NCBI RefSeq assembly: GCF_028561335.1
Contig: NZ_JAQQTG010000003.1
Coordinates: 1 to 64,000, forward strand
Reading direction: 5' to 3'
From: Aequorivita todarodis
GTDB taxonomy: Bacteria; Bacteroidota; Bacteroidia; Flavobacteriales; Flavobacteriaceae
Length of the DNA stretch: 64,000 bases
Below, one piece after another: positions 10,173 through 18,509 of the stretch. Every line of letters begins with the position of its first letter. The first letter of the stretch is position 1. Both the position numbers and the translations under genes were made by a program. The notes beneath the pieces were generated by a model, which saw only the letters and a list, made by a program, of their open reading frames with translations, had not been told where the DNA came from and did not search any database.

Positions 10173-11414
10173 ATGAATAAGTATATATATACATTATTAA
10201 CAATATCGTTCGTAAGTTTTCGATTGAGCGCTCAAATTACAAACCAAGGAGAGGCGACTGTTGCTCCGGAAACGATTGTTAGTATGGTCAGCGATTTCGA
10301 CAATACTCCATCTGGCGAGTTCTTCAACGATGGAAACATCTATATTTACGGTCACTTTAACAATGATGGGGTTGTAGATTTTTATCAAAACACGGGGCTA
10401 ACACAGTTTACAGGGGGTTCCGACCAGAACATTAGCGGGGCAAAAGTGAGCTATCTATACGATGTTTACTTTAACAATTCTAGCAATACTGTGCCTTTTA
10501 AAGTTTCTGGAAGTATAGATATTAGTGGCGAAGCAGATTTTTACAACGGTATTTTGGACAATGATAATTATGGAGGCAAAATAACTTTCAATACGGATGC
10601 TTTTCATATAAACACTTCAGATTACAGCCACGTAGATGGACCTGTCAATAAATTTGGAAATACAGAATTCACCTATCCCATTGGCGATGGTGGGTTTTAC
10701 CGTTTCGCAGGTATTTCGGCACCTTCAAACACAGCTGCCATTTTTGAAGGAAAATTCTATTTTGAAAATTCCGACGTACTGTATCCGCACAAATTTAAAG
10801 CGGGTGTAATACAAGAAATTGACAACCAAGAATATTGGACTATTAAAAAAGAGTCCTCCACTAATGAGGAAATGTTAATTACCCTTTCTTGGCGCGATGT
10901 TACTACCCCACAACCTATGATAGATGCCGCCCAGCGCGATGCACTTACCATTGTACGGTGGAATCCAGACACCAATATGTGGGTAGACGAAGGAGGAGCC
11001 ATAAATCTAGAGGCCCAAACAATAACCACAGCCGTAAACGGTTACGGCGTATTTACTTTTGGCCGTGTAAAAACGGATCTTGTCCTTTCAGGTGATATTG
11101 TGGTATATAATTCAGTAACCCCAAACGGCGATGGCAAAAACGATTATTTCTTTATTGACACCTCAAACAGCAAAGATATTTACAATCTCAATGTTCAGGT
11201 TTTCAACCGATGGGGTGTAAAGGTTTTCGAGTCTGACAATTACGGAATAGATGGCGATGTATTTGATGGGTTTTCAAAAGGAAGGATGACCGTTGACAAA
11301 TCCGAACAATTACCTACAGGTACCTATTTTTATATTTTGGATTACCAATATGGCAACCCATCAGAAAATAAGCGACATAAACAAGCTGGTTTTTTATATC
11401 TAAGCGGCAATTAA
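10173..11414 (+). CDS. T9SS type B sorting domain protein (413 aa)
   Basis: An N-terminal signal peptide (LLTISFVSFRLSAQ) precedes an Ig/beta-sandwich-like ectodomain. The last about 90 residues form a gliding-motility-associated C-terminal domain (CHU_C, type B): VTPNGDGKNDYFFI, then VQVFNRWGVKVFES, then LPTGTYFYILDYQYG. In this family the domain directs transport through the type IX system and cell-surface retention, and needs a matched SprF-like protein. That partner follows 15 bp downstream. It is the clearest T9SS substrate in the cluster. What the ectodomain binds cannot be told from sequence. Confidence 0.85.
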   Translation: MNKYIYTLLTISFVSFRLSAQITNQGEATVAPETIVSMVSDFDNTPSGEFFNDGNIYIYGHFNNDGVVDFYQNTGLTQFTGGSDQNISGAKVSYLYDVYFNNSSNTVPFKVSGSIDISGEADFYNGILDNDNYGGKITFNTDAFHINTSDYSHVDGPVNKFGNTEFTYPIGDGGFYRFAGISAPSNTAAIFEGKFYFENSDVLYPHKFKAGVIQEIDNQEYWTIKKESSTNEEMLITLSWRDVTTPQPMIDAAQRDALTIVRWNPDTNMWVDEGGAINLEAQTITTAVNGYGVFTFGRVKTDLVLSGDIVVYNSVTPNGDGKNDYFFIDTSNSKDIYNLNVQVFNRWGVKVFESDNYGIDGDVFDGFSKGRMTVDKSEQLPTGTYFYILDYQYGNPSENKRHKQAGFLYLSGN

Positions 11415-11429
11415 TAAGAAAGAAATCTC

Positions 11430-12359
11430 ATGAATATTAAAATATCAAAATTATTTGTTTTTATGCTACTGGGATGTATGTTTTCAGCGGCTCCTGATGT
11501 TCAGGCACAGCAAGATTCACAGTTCACCCAGTATATGTATAACACCGTAAGTATAAATTCAGCCTATGCAGGTACCCGTGGCTCTTTAAGCATGCTCGGA
11601 GATTACCGAAACCAGTGGATAGGTCTTGACGGTGCACCAGAGACCTTAAACTTCTCAGTACACTCACCAATAGGTGTACAAGGTGTCGGACTTGGACTGG
11701 GTTTTACAAGTGATAAAATTGGGCCATCGGTCGAAAGTATTGTAACAGCAGACTTTTCATATACCGTAAATGTCTCGGAAGGAACACAACTATCATTCGG
11801 ATTAAAAGGTGGTTTTTCATTTTTAGATATAGATCCAACCAAGTTGGTTATTTACGATCCTAATGATTACGACCTGTCAGAAAACAATTATCGCTCTCCA
11901 ATTATTGGCGCGGGACTTTACTTGCACTCTGAGAATTGGTATCTGGGACTCTCCTCACCAAATTTTTTGGAAACAGATCACTATGACGATGTGCAAGTAT
12001 CAACCGCGACCGAAAAAACACATGTTTACTTTATAGCGGGTTATGTGTTTACCTTGAATCCAAACCTAAAACTAAAACCTACCCTATTGGCAAAAGCAGT
12101 ATCTGGTGCTCCTTTGGCAATTGATGTTTCGGCAAACGCCCTACTTTACGATCGCGTAACCCTTGGTCTAGCCTATAGATTTGATGCTGCAGTAAGTGCC
12201 TTAGCAGGGTTTCAGGTGAATGATAATATAATGATTGGCTATGCCTACGATTATGACACGACCCCATTAGGAAATTACAACGACGGATCTCACGAGATCT
12301 TTTTACGATTTGAACTAGGCACCAAGCTTAGAGCTAAGGTAAACCCGAGATTCTTCTAA
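11430..12359 (+). CDS. PorP/SprF family T9SS outer-membrane protein
   Basis: A 309-residue protein with a signal peptide ending VQAQQ. The family-typical start DSQFTQYMYNTVSINSAYAG is followed by an alternating beta-barrel pattern up to ELGTKLRAKVNPRFF. PorP/SprF proteins are outer-membrane partners in type IX secretion, and SprF-type members are needed for export of cognate type B substrates. Its position directly between the type B substrate gene and an OmpA-type partner gene supports that role. Length and both ends are normal for the family. Confidence 0.88.
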   Translation: MNIKISKLFVFMLLGCMFSAAPDVQAQQDSQFTQYMYNTVSINSAYAGTRGSLSMLGDYRNQWIGLDGAPETLNFSVHSPIGVQGVGLGLGFTSDKIGPSVESIVTADFSYTVNVSEGTQLSFGLKGGFSFLDIDPTKLVIYDPNDYDLSENNYRSPIIGAGLYLHSENWYLGLSSPNFLETDHYDDVQVSTATEKTHVYFIAGYVFTLNPNLKLKPTLLAKAVSGAPLAIDVSANALLYDRVTLGLAYRFDAAVSALAGFQVNDNIMIGYAYDYDTTPLGNYNDGSHEIFLRFELGTKLRAKVNPRFF

Positions 12360-12403
12360 AATCAAGTGATCCTTAGCCTAATAAAAATAAAAATTATCTA
12401 CAG

Positions 12404-14341
12404 ATGAAGAACAACATTACTATAACCCTCCTCTTTATATTTCTTTTGGGCTTCTTGGTGCCAATTAATGCCCAAGACCAAAAACTAACCAAGGCCACTT
12501 CCAGTTACGATCGTTTGGATTATGTGGATGCCCAAAAAATATATCTTGCCGTAGCTGAAAAGGGATATACTTCCGAAGAGCTTTTCTCCAAACTGGCAAA
12601 TACCTATTACTTTAACGCACAGTATGGCGACGCGGTAAAATGGTATGGCAAACTTTTTGAACTCAATCAAAACCCAAAATCACCTATTGATTTATTGCGG
12701 TATTCACAATCCTTGAATGCCACCGGAAACCACCAAAAAGCAGCCAAATACTACGATATTTTTATCGCTAAAAACGGTACAGACCCGAAAGCCATAAAAG
12801 TTATTGACTATTTAAACTTAATACAACAAAACTCAGGAAGATATCAGTTGCATCCCATAGATGCAATTTACGATGAAGATAGAGTAACCTTCGGCCATAC
12901 AAAGGTCGGCAACAAATTGGTTTATGCAGCAACCGTAGATAACCCTACTATACTGAACACTAAAAATGCTTGGGACGGATTGAGCTTTCTTTCTTTATAC
13001 GAAATTGAACTCGACCAAGACAATGTTGCCACTGGGAAACCTACCAAAATAAGAGGAAAATTGAACAGTAGGTTCCACGAGTCGTCTCCTATTTACACCA
13101 AGGACGGAAATACTATGTACCTTACCAGAAGCAACCTTACTGCTAAAAACAGAAAGAACGATCAAAACTTAAAAATATACAGATCAGTAAAAAAGGATAA
13201 TGTCTGGCAAAAACCCGAAGAACTTCACTTTAACAGCGATGTTTATTCTTCGGCACATCCCGCTCTAAGCCCAGATGAAACCAAACTTTACTTTTCTTCA
13301 GACCGTCCAGGCGGGTTTGGAGAATCAGACCTTTATGTGGCGAGCATTGCTACGGACGGCACCATTGGCAAACCCGTAAACCTGGGCCCAGACATAAACA
13401 CAGCCGGGAAAGAAACCTTCCCATTTGTTTCGGAAGACAATGAGCTTTATTTTTCATCCGACGGACATTTTGGTCTTGGAGGATTGGATGTATTTTATGT
13501 AAAAATCAAGAATGGAGGATACGGTAACCTACTAAACGTTGGCGCCCCTATAAACTCTTATGCAGATGATTTTTCCTTTGGAATAAACAAGGAAACAAAA
13601 AAAGGATTTATAAGCACCAACCGTTCCCAGAGCGAAGGAACCTTCGTACACGATAACATATACACGTTCATAGAAACAGAACCGATTAAAGAAGTGTACC
13701 AAGCAAAAATTGATGGATACGTAACCGATAAACAAACTGGTTTACCAATTGCAGGTGCCACTGTTGCACTAACTGATTCTGAAGGCAAGCTATTTCAATC
13801 ACTTACTACCAATGCAGATGGTTATTACGCTATTGAGACCAATAGGTATAATATTTACACAATCCGTGCAAGCCAGGAACTTTATGATACAGATGAAAAA
13901 ATATCGAAATCTGGATTAGAACAACAGACAATAAACTTCCAATTACAAAAAAACAAAGCGCAGATTATTCCAGGGACCGATTTGGCAGAAGTGTTGAACA
14001 TCCCGATTATTTACTTTGATTTTGACAAGTGGAACCTCCGCCCTGAGGCCGAGATTGAACTTCAGAAGGTATTGGAGGTGTTAAGAGAGCATCCTGCACT
14101 TAAAATAGATATCCGCTCGCATACCGATAGCCGAGGTAGTGATAGTTATAATATGACACTATCAAACAGACGCGCCAAATCCACTATGGAGTATTTTATA
14201 GCACATGGCATAGACAGGGATCGTTTAACAGCACGCGGTTTTGGGGAAACACAATTGGTAAACTACTGTGGTAACAACATTGAGTGTACCGAGGCCGAAC
14301 ACCAACAGAACAGAAGATCGGAATTTATTGTGAAGGAGTAA
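12404..14341 (+). CDS. PorE-like OmpA-family protein (TPR, beta-propeller, CRD, OmpA)
   Basis: 645 residues with a signal peptide (LLFIFLLGFLVPINAQ). Next come TPR-like helices (about 30-140), PD40/WD40-like propeller motifs (about 190-420; ESSPIYTKDG, HPALSPDETKLYFSSDRPGG) and a carboxypeptidase-regulatory-like domain (about 435-515; GYVTDKQTGLPIAGATV). The C-terminal OmpA peptidoglycan-binding domain (about 535-645) has YFDFDKWNLRPEA and SHTDSRGSDSYN...LSNRRA. This domain order matches PorE, which anchors the T9SS complex to peptidoglycan. Such genes often follow porP/sprF paralogues, as here, so this is probably a locus-specific paralogue and not the core porE. Confidence 0.85.
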   Translation: MKNNITITLLFIFLLGFLVPINAQDQKLTKATSSYDRLDYVDAQKIYLAVAEKGYTSEELFSKLANTYYFNAQYGDAVKWYGKLFELNQNPKSPIDLLRYSQSLNATGNHQKAAKYYDIFIAKNGTDPKAIKVIDYLNLIQQNSGRYQLHPIDAIYDEDRVTFGHTKVGNKLVYAATVDNPTILNTKNAWDGLSFLSLYEIELDQDNVATGKPTKIRGKLNSRFHESSPIYTKDGNTMYLTRSNLTAKNRKNDQNLKIYRSVKKDNVWQKPEELHFNSDVYSSAHPALSPDETKLYFSSDRPGGFGESDLYVASIATDGTIGKPVNLGPDINTAGKETFPFVSEDNELYFSSDGHFGLGGLDVFYVKIKNGGYGNLLNVGAPINSYADDFSFGINKETKKGFISTNRSQSEGTFVHDNIYTFIETEPIKEVYQAKIDGYVTDKQTGLPIAGATVALTDSEGKLFQSLTTNADGYYAIETNRYNIYTIRASQELYDTDEKISKSGLEQQTINFQLQKNKAQIIPGTDLAEVLNIPIIYFDFDKWNLRPEAEIELQKVLEVLREHPALKIDIRSHTDSRGSDSYNMTLSNRRAKSTMEYFIAHGIDRDRLTARGFGETQLVNYCGNNIECTEAEHQQNRRSEFIVKE

Positions 14342-14433
14342 AATATTGTAAATGAGTAGAGATTAATATTTGGTTTGTTTAGGAAACTATCCCACTAAGT
14401 GTGTTAGTTTAAATTAACAGGGGTTGGACTTTT

Positions 14434-15266
14434 TTAAAGTCTGACCCTTTTTTCATAGATCGTTAGGAACTGATTTAAAATGATGCCCCAGTTCCTTATA
14501 GGCATTGTCCATTTTTTAGTTGCTTCACGTACTGCCAAATATACAGATTCCATTACAGCATCGTCTGTTGGAAATGAAAGTTTATTCTTGGTATACTTTC
14601 TTATCTTCCCATTTAGATTCTCGATAAGATTTGTGGTGTAAATAATCTTCCTAATCTCCACAGGGAACTCATAAAACACTGTAAGGTCTTCCCAGTTATC
14701 GCACCAGCTTTTGACGGCAATATAAATAGTCTTGTTGATGACCTTTGAATTCTCCCGTACCTTGAAGACTATACGTCCTTCCAGACAATGAGATATACGG
14801 GTTCCAATGGACGGTTCTGCTAAGCAACTATATCTCCAGATATCTTTTCTGCAATCCTTGATATGGTCGAGGTAGACACGTCAAAACCATAGACTTCACG
14901 AATCTGCTCCTCAATATCGCTGTTGCTCATTCCTTTGGCATAGAGGGGCACAATTACGTTTTCGATACCATCGACCATATTGCCCCGCATAGGTACTATC
15001 GTAGGATTGAACGAGGCATCCCGATCTCTGGGAACAGTAATCTCGGATTCGCCAATGGATGTTTTGATTTTCTTCTTGGAGTGTCCGTTGCGAACATTGT
15101 TACCTGTGGATTTTTGATGCTTGTCGTAAATCAAGTGGCCATCGAGCTCACCTTCGAGCATCTTTTCAATCCCACGTTTTTGAATCTGCTTCAAAAAGCT
15201 CGTAAGCTCTTCGTGATATTTGAATTGCTTCAGAAAATCATCTGAAATTAAATCGTCTTTCTTCAT
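14434..15266 (-). pseudogene. IS256-family (Mutator-type) transposase, broken
   Basis: The N-terminal part (15266 down to 14823) has the family motifs RNGHSKKKIKTSIGE, PRDRDASF and [15 protein letters not shown]. It stops at a TAG (14820-14822) where relatives have Trp (DIVA-W-QNRP). Past the stop the match continues ([13 protein letters not shown]), then the frame shifts near 14775-14787 (to [20 protein letters not shown]). It then jumps near 14715 directly to the C-terminal region ([29 protein letters not shown]). About 120 catalytic-core residues are missing. Three independent lesions mean it is inactive. Confidence 0.88.
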
Positions 15267-15291
15267 AATGTGTACATATTTAAAATTAAAC

Positions 15292-15327
15292 AAAAAAATA
15301 GCGGGGGCCGGCCCCCGCTATTTTTTT
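15292..15327. terminator. 36-bp perfect palindrome inside the IS256 remnant
   Basis: A7-TAGCGGGGGCCGGCCCCCGCTA-T7 reads the same on both strands. It works as a bidirectional intrinsic terminator: GC-rich stem with T7 on either strand. It lies 25 nt upstream of the transposase ATG and next to the terminal inverted repeat, so it should block transcription entering from outside. Confidence 0.85.
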
Positions 15328-15339
15328 AACTTACACGCT

Positions 15340-16935
15340 TTATGAGATAGTCCCTTTCTTTACTTTTTTAATAAAATAAGAAGGAGTAACATCGGTTTCT
15401 TTCTTAAACGCAATAACAAAAACTTGTGATGATGAATATCCACACTCTTCAGCAAGATAATTGATTTTGTATTCTCTATATTTCGGATCTTCAAAAAGCT
15501 TATTGGTTATGTAATTAATTCTTAACCCATTGAGATAGTCTCTGAAATTTTTCTCCGTTTTGAGCTTAATGGTTTGAGAAAGATACTTTGTGTTTGTGTT
15601 AAAACGGGTTGCTAACCAGGTTAGATTTACTTCCTTTTTAAGGTAAATATTGTTTTTTTCAAAGTTTTTTAATTTATCTAGTAAATAACTCGTAGCTTCA
15701 TCATTTATTACAATGATCCCTTCTTCAGATTTCTCATCTTCATATAGTTTTTTAGCTTCTATTTTTTTTATTAAAGCTAAATATTTTTCATTGATTTTTT
15801 TATTTTTCCTTCTCCAAAAAATGAATAGTGCTATAATAATAGACAAGGATGCTATTGCAATAATGAGCGCATTCTTTTTATTGCTTTTTTTAAGAGATCC
15901 GCTTACTTCTGTTATTTTATGGGTCAATGGCACATCAATGCTGTTTTTTTCTGTAAGTGCAATACTGTCTTTTAAAAAAGTATATTTTCCTAGATATTCT
16001 TTCGATTTATCTTTCTCTCCAAGCTCTAAATAAGAACTGGCAAGAAACTCAAAAGATTCTACCCTATGGTAAGGTGCATTGTATTTTTTTTCTAGATTTA
16101 ATGCTCGCTTTGCAAAGCTTATAGATTCTGAGTATTCGCCCTTTTCCATGTACAACCAACTCACCTGATTAAATAGCATGATTTCATTTCTGGGCAGAAT
16201 ATTGTAATTTTCATTGATTTTTAAAGCTTTGTCAAGGTATTCCTCAGCCAATTCTAGATAGCCATTTTCATCTACTAGTTCTAAAGAATGAATGGCCATG
16301 CGCATATATGCAAAAGCAATCATGTCATACTTTAAATCTTTAGATATAAGGTTGTTTCCATCTTCAATTAGATATGCTTTTTCTATACTTTTATCTAAAT
16401 AAATCAGTGTAGAGTCTTTAGAAAACTCTTTGAAGTGTCTTGAATGGAATAATAAGGTGTAATTTTCATAACATAGTGAAAGAACGTAATTTTTTTGATT
16501 TACATCTTTTAAACTTTCGGCATAGTTAATGGCAGCTTTAAAATCTTTCCTACTATCATTAAGCATTCCAAGGTATCCAAACGCTAAACCATTAAGTTGA
16601 TAGATGCGGGCTAATAGTAATCTAGAGGATTCATCATTTGCAGTTTGTTTTTTTAGCCGATTTCCTATTTTTATAACATTATCATTTTGCCCTAAATCGA
16701 CATAGTATCGCATTAGTTTAAAGCCAGATTTTAAAATACCGTTATTGTATTCAAATTTTATAGACTCTTCCAATAACTTTTTGTACTCTATTTCTTTTTG
16801 AGCAGGATTTGTTGTGGTATCTGAAGAAATTTTAATGAATTTTTCATCGATTTTCTCTTCGCTACTTACTTCTTGAGAAAAAGTATTTGTATGAAATAAA
16901 CAAAAAAATATAAAAAGTAGATAAGGCAATTTCAA
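15340..16935 (-). CDS. TPR - membrane - AraC-type helix-turn-helix regulator
   Basis: 531 residues. The order is an N-terminal signal or anchor segment (LPYLLFIFFCLFHTNTFSQ), TPR-like helices (about 60-330), a transmembrane helix near 352-372 (ALIIAIASLSIIIALFIFW), a basic linker, and a C-terminal AraC-family DNA-binding domain (about 430-525; VNLTWLATRFNTNTKYLSQTI, EECGYSSSQVFVIAFKKETDVTPSYF). This layout is common in Flavobacteria for membrane-tethered sensors and regulators. An in-frame TAA two codons upstream forces a TTG start at 16935. The last codons and stop (GTIS-TAA) lie in the IS256 remnant end, so the C-terminus was altered by that insertion. An IS30 element sits 32 bp upstream and may have cut off the promoter. 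Confidence 0.78.
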   Translation of the reverse strand: MKLPYLLFIFFCLFHTNTFSQEVSSEEKIDEKFIKISSDTTTNPAQKEIEYKKLLEESIKFEYNNGILKSGFKLMRYYVDLGQNDNVIKIGNRLKKQTANDESSRLLLARIYQLNGLAFGYLGMLNDSRKDFKAAINYAESLKDVNQKNYVLSLCYENYTLLFHSRHFKEFSKDSTLIYLDKSIEKAYLIEDGNNLISKDLKYDMIAFAYMRMAIHSLELVDENGYLELAEEYLDKALKINENYNILPRNEIMLFNQVSWLYMEKGEYSESISFAKRALNLEKKYNAPYHRVESFEFLASSYLELGEKDKSKEYLGKYTFLKDSIALTEKNSIDVPLTHKITEVSGSLKKSNKKNALIIAIASLSIIIALFIFWRRKNKKINEKYLALIKKIEAKKLYEDEKSEEGIIVINDEATSYLLDKLKNFEKNNIYLKKEVNLTWLATRFNTNTKYLSQTIKLKTEKNFRDYLNGLRINYITNKLFEDPKYREYKINYLAEECGYSSSQVFVIAFKKETDVTPSYFIKKVKKGTIS

Positions 16936-16998
16936 TATTTAAAATTTTTAAAGGTTTATATTTCCTATGTTCAACAGATAAGTGCAACTCAAAATAAA

Positions 16999-17026
16999 AA
17001 TCATTGGGGGCTAGCCCCCAATGATT
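16999..17026. terminator. 28-bp perfect palindrome inside the IS30 element
   Basis: AATCATTGGGGGCTAGCCCCCAATGATT reads the same on both strands (halves meet at 17012/17013). It lies between the left terminal repeat and the transposase, 25 nt before the ATG, the same place and spacing as the palindrome in the IS256 remnant. It has no long T-tract, so it may be a strong hairpin that hides the start site in read-through mRNA. Confidence 0.7.
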
Positions 17027-17051
17027 GGCCAAGTGCTAAATTTGCGTTGCA

Positions 17052-18059
17052 ATGAAATATAAACAACTCAGCCGAGAGCAAAGATACCAAATTGGTGCAT
17101 TGTTGGAGGCAGGAAACAACAAAAGTGAGATAGCCGATATCCTTGGCGTCCACAAGAGTACAATTGGCCGGGAACTGAAGAGGAACATCGGCAAACGCGT
17201 GCAGCACGCGGGCCTATACCCGCCCCGACTGGCATAGGGCAAGACCGAAAAAAGGCACAGGGCCAAGCACAAGAAGGTAAAACTGACAAAAGAGCTCAAG
17301 GACCAGGCAGCCGGGTGGCTCAGGAAGGAACGGTGGAGCCCCGAGCTCATTGCGGTCGAATGGAAAGTCCTTGGCATAGAAGGGGTTTCCCTGGAGTGCA
17401 TCTATCAATGGATATGGGAATGCAAGAAAAGCAACCGAAAAGAGAACCTGCCCTATAAAGACCTTTACCGTTATCTGCGTCACGGCAGGCGGAGATCCAA
17501 GCGTGGCAACTATAAAAACAGCCGGGGCACGATAAAGGACAGGGTGTCGATAGAGCAGCGGCCAGAGGTTGTTGAGGGCCGCAGGCGCCTGGGCGATGTG
17601 GAAGTTGACCTGATGATGGTAAAGGATCACAAATCCGCCTTGTTGGTAATGACAGAACGGTCAACGTTGACAACCACGATGGATTTTTTAAAAAGCAAGG
17701 ACTCAAAATTGGTACAGGAAAAAATAAATGCACAGATATCCAGAATAGGGAGCAGCTGGATAAAAACAATGACCTTTGACAATGGAAAGGAGTTTGCGGG
17801 ACACACAGAAATAGCCAGCACGCACAATGTGAAGACCTATTTTACCAGACCGTACACCTCGCAGGACAAAGGCACGGTAGAGAACAGGATCGGGCTCATC
17901 AGGAGGTTCTTGCCCAAGAAAACAGACCTGAACCTAATAAGCGAAGACAGGATAAGGGAAATTGAAAGACTGATAAATAACAGAAGAGTGAGAAAGTTTG
18001 GCTACATTAGCCCAATAGAAAAATTAAAATCAACTTGGCCAGTTGCACTTATAACATGA
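17052..18059 (+). pseudogene. IS30-family transposase with one amber codon
   Basis: A 335-codon frame that is intact except for a TAG at 17235-17237 (RLA-stop-GKTEK, probably from CAG Gln). The N-terminal helix-turn-helix (LSREQRYQIGALLEAGNNKSEIADILG) lies before the stop. The DDE catalytic core lies after it: D in GDVEVDLMM, D in MTFDNGKEF and E in KGTVENRIG. A GTG at 17544 could start a shorter product containing the core but lacking the DNA-binding domain. The only damage is one C-to-T change, so inactivation looks recent, or the stop is occasionally read through. Confidence 0.88.
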
Positions 18060-18063
18060 ACAT

Positions 18064-18509
18064 GGCTTTTATTATAAGGTACGAATTTTTAAATTAGTGG
18101 CATAATTAAGTGTAATCAAATAACTTTTTAAGAAAGTTTAAATCAAATAAATTATTCTATAATACTTTTGCGCATAACCAAGAATAGATCGACTTGCTCA
18201 CGGCTTACTTTTTTCTGTTTTTACAAACATACAATAATCCTGATTTTTTATCTGCTTTTAGTATTCAAATAGAAATATCTTAACAATTACCTTCAATTTT
18301 GGTTTGCTTCTACCAATCGTAATTGGGATCAAAAAGTTCAAAAATATACTAAAGTTGAAACCTACATTGAACAGATTAAAACGAATTAAATGTATTTATG
18401 CGATAGATAATTACAGCTTTAAACCCGTTGTGCTTTTTGGCCAAATAGATCAGAAATCGAATGGACATCGTTTTAACATTATGCACAACAGTTAACAATA
18501 GATAAAAAC
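18064..18509. other. Gene-poor stretch after the IS30 element
   Basis: About 450 bp of AT-rich sequence. A 63-codon plus-strand frame (18304-18495) has no family features and only a weak start context, so I do not call it a gene. I see no RNA gene or hairpin here. It may hold the remains of the region that preceded the IS insertion. Confidence 0.5.

Larger units (their letters stand above)
14386..15351 (-). mobile_element. IS256-family insertion sequence remnant
   Basis: Imperfect terminal inverted repeats are visible: ACTATCCCACTAAGTGTG at the left (from 14386), matched by the reverse complement of the right end (ACTATCTCATAAAGCGTG, ending 15351). The similarity runs inwards for about 30 bp. 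The element is about 0.97 kb, shorter than the usual 1.3 kb, because the transposase gene has lost its centre. No 8-bp target duplication is obvious. The right end overlaps the 3' end of the neighbouring regulator gene. Confidence 0.8.
16967..18063 (+). mobile_element. IS30-family insertion sequence
   Basis: The ends are near-perfect inverted repeats of 23 bp: left ATGTTCAACAGATAAGTGC... (16967-16989) and the complement of the right end, ATGTTCATGTTATAAGTGC... (18041-18063). They differ at a few central positions. Total length is about 1.1 kb, normal for the family. It contains one transposase frame with a single nonsense codon. No convincing short target duplication is seen. Confidence 0.88.

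Noticed and set aside
15340-18063. Composite transposon made of the two insertion sequences
   Set aside because: The elements belong to different families (IS256 and IS30) with unrelated ends, so they cannot mobilise the gene between them together.
18304-18495. 63-codon plus-strand frame after the IS30 element
   Set aside because: No recognisable domain, poor start context, AT-rich random-looking composition, isolated from other genes.
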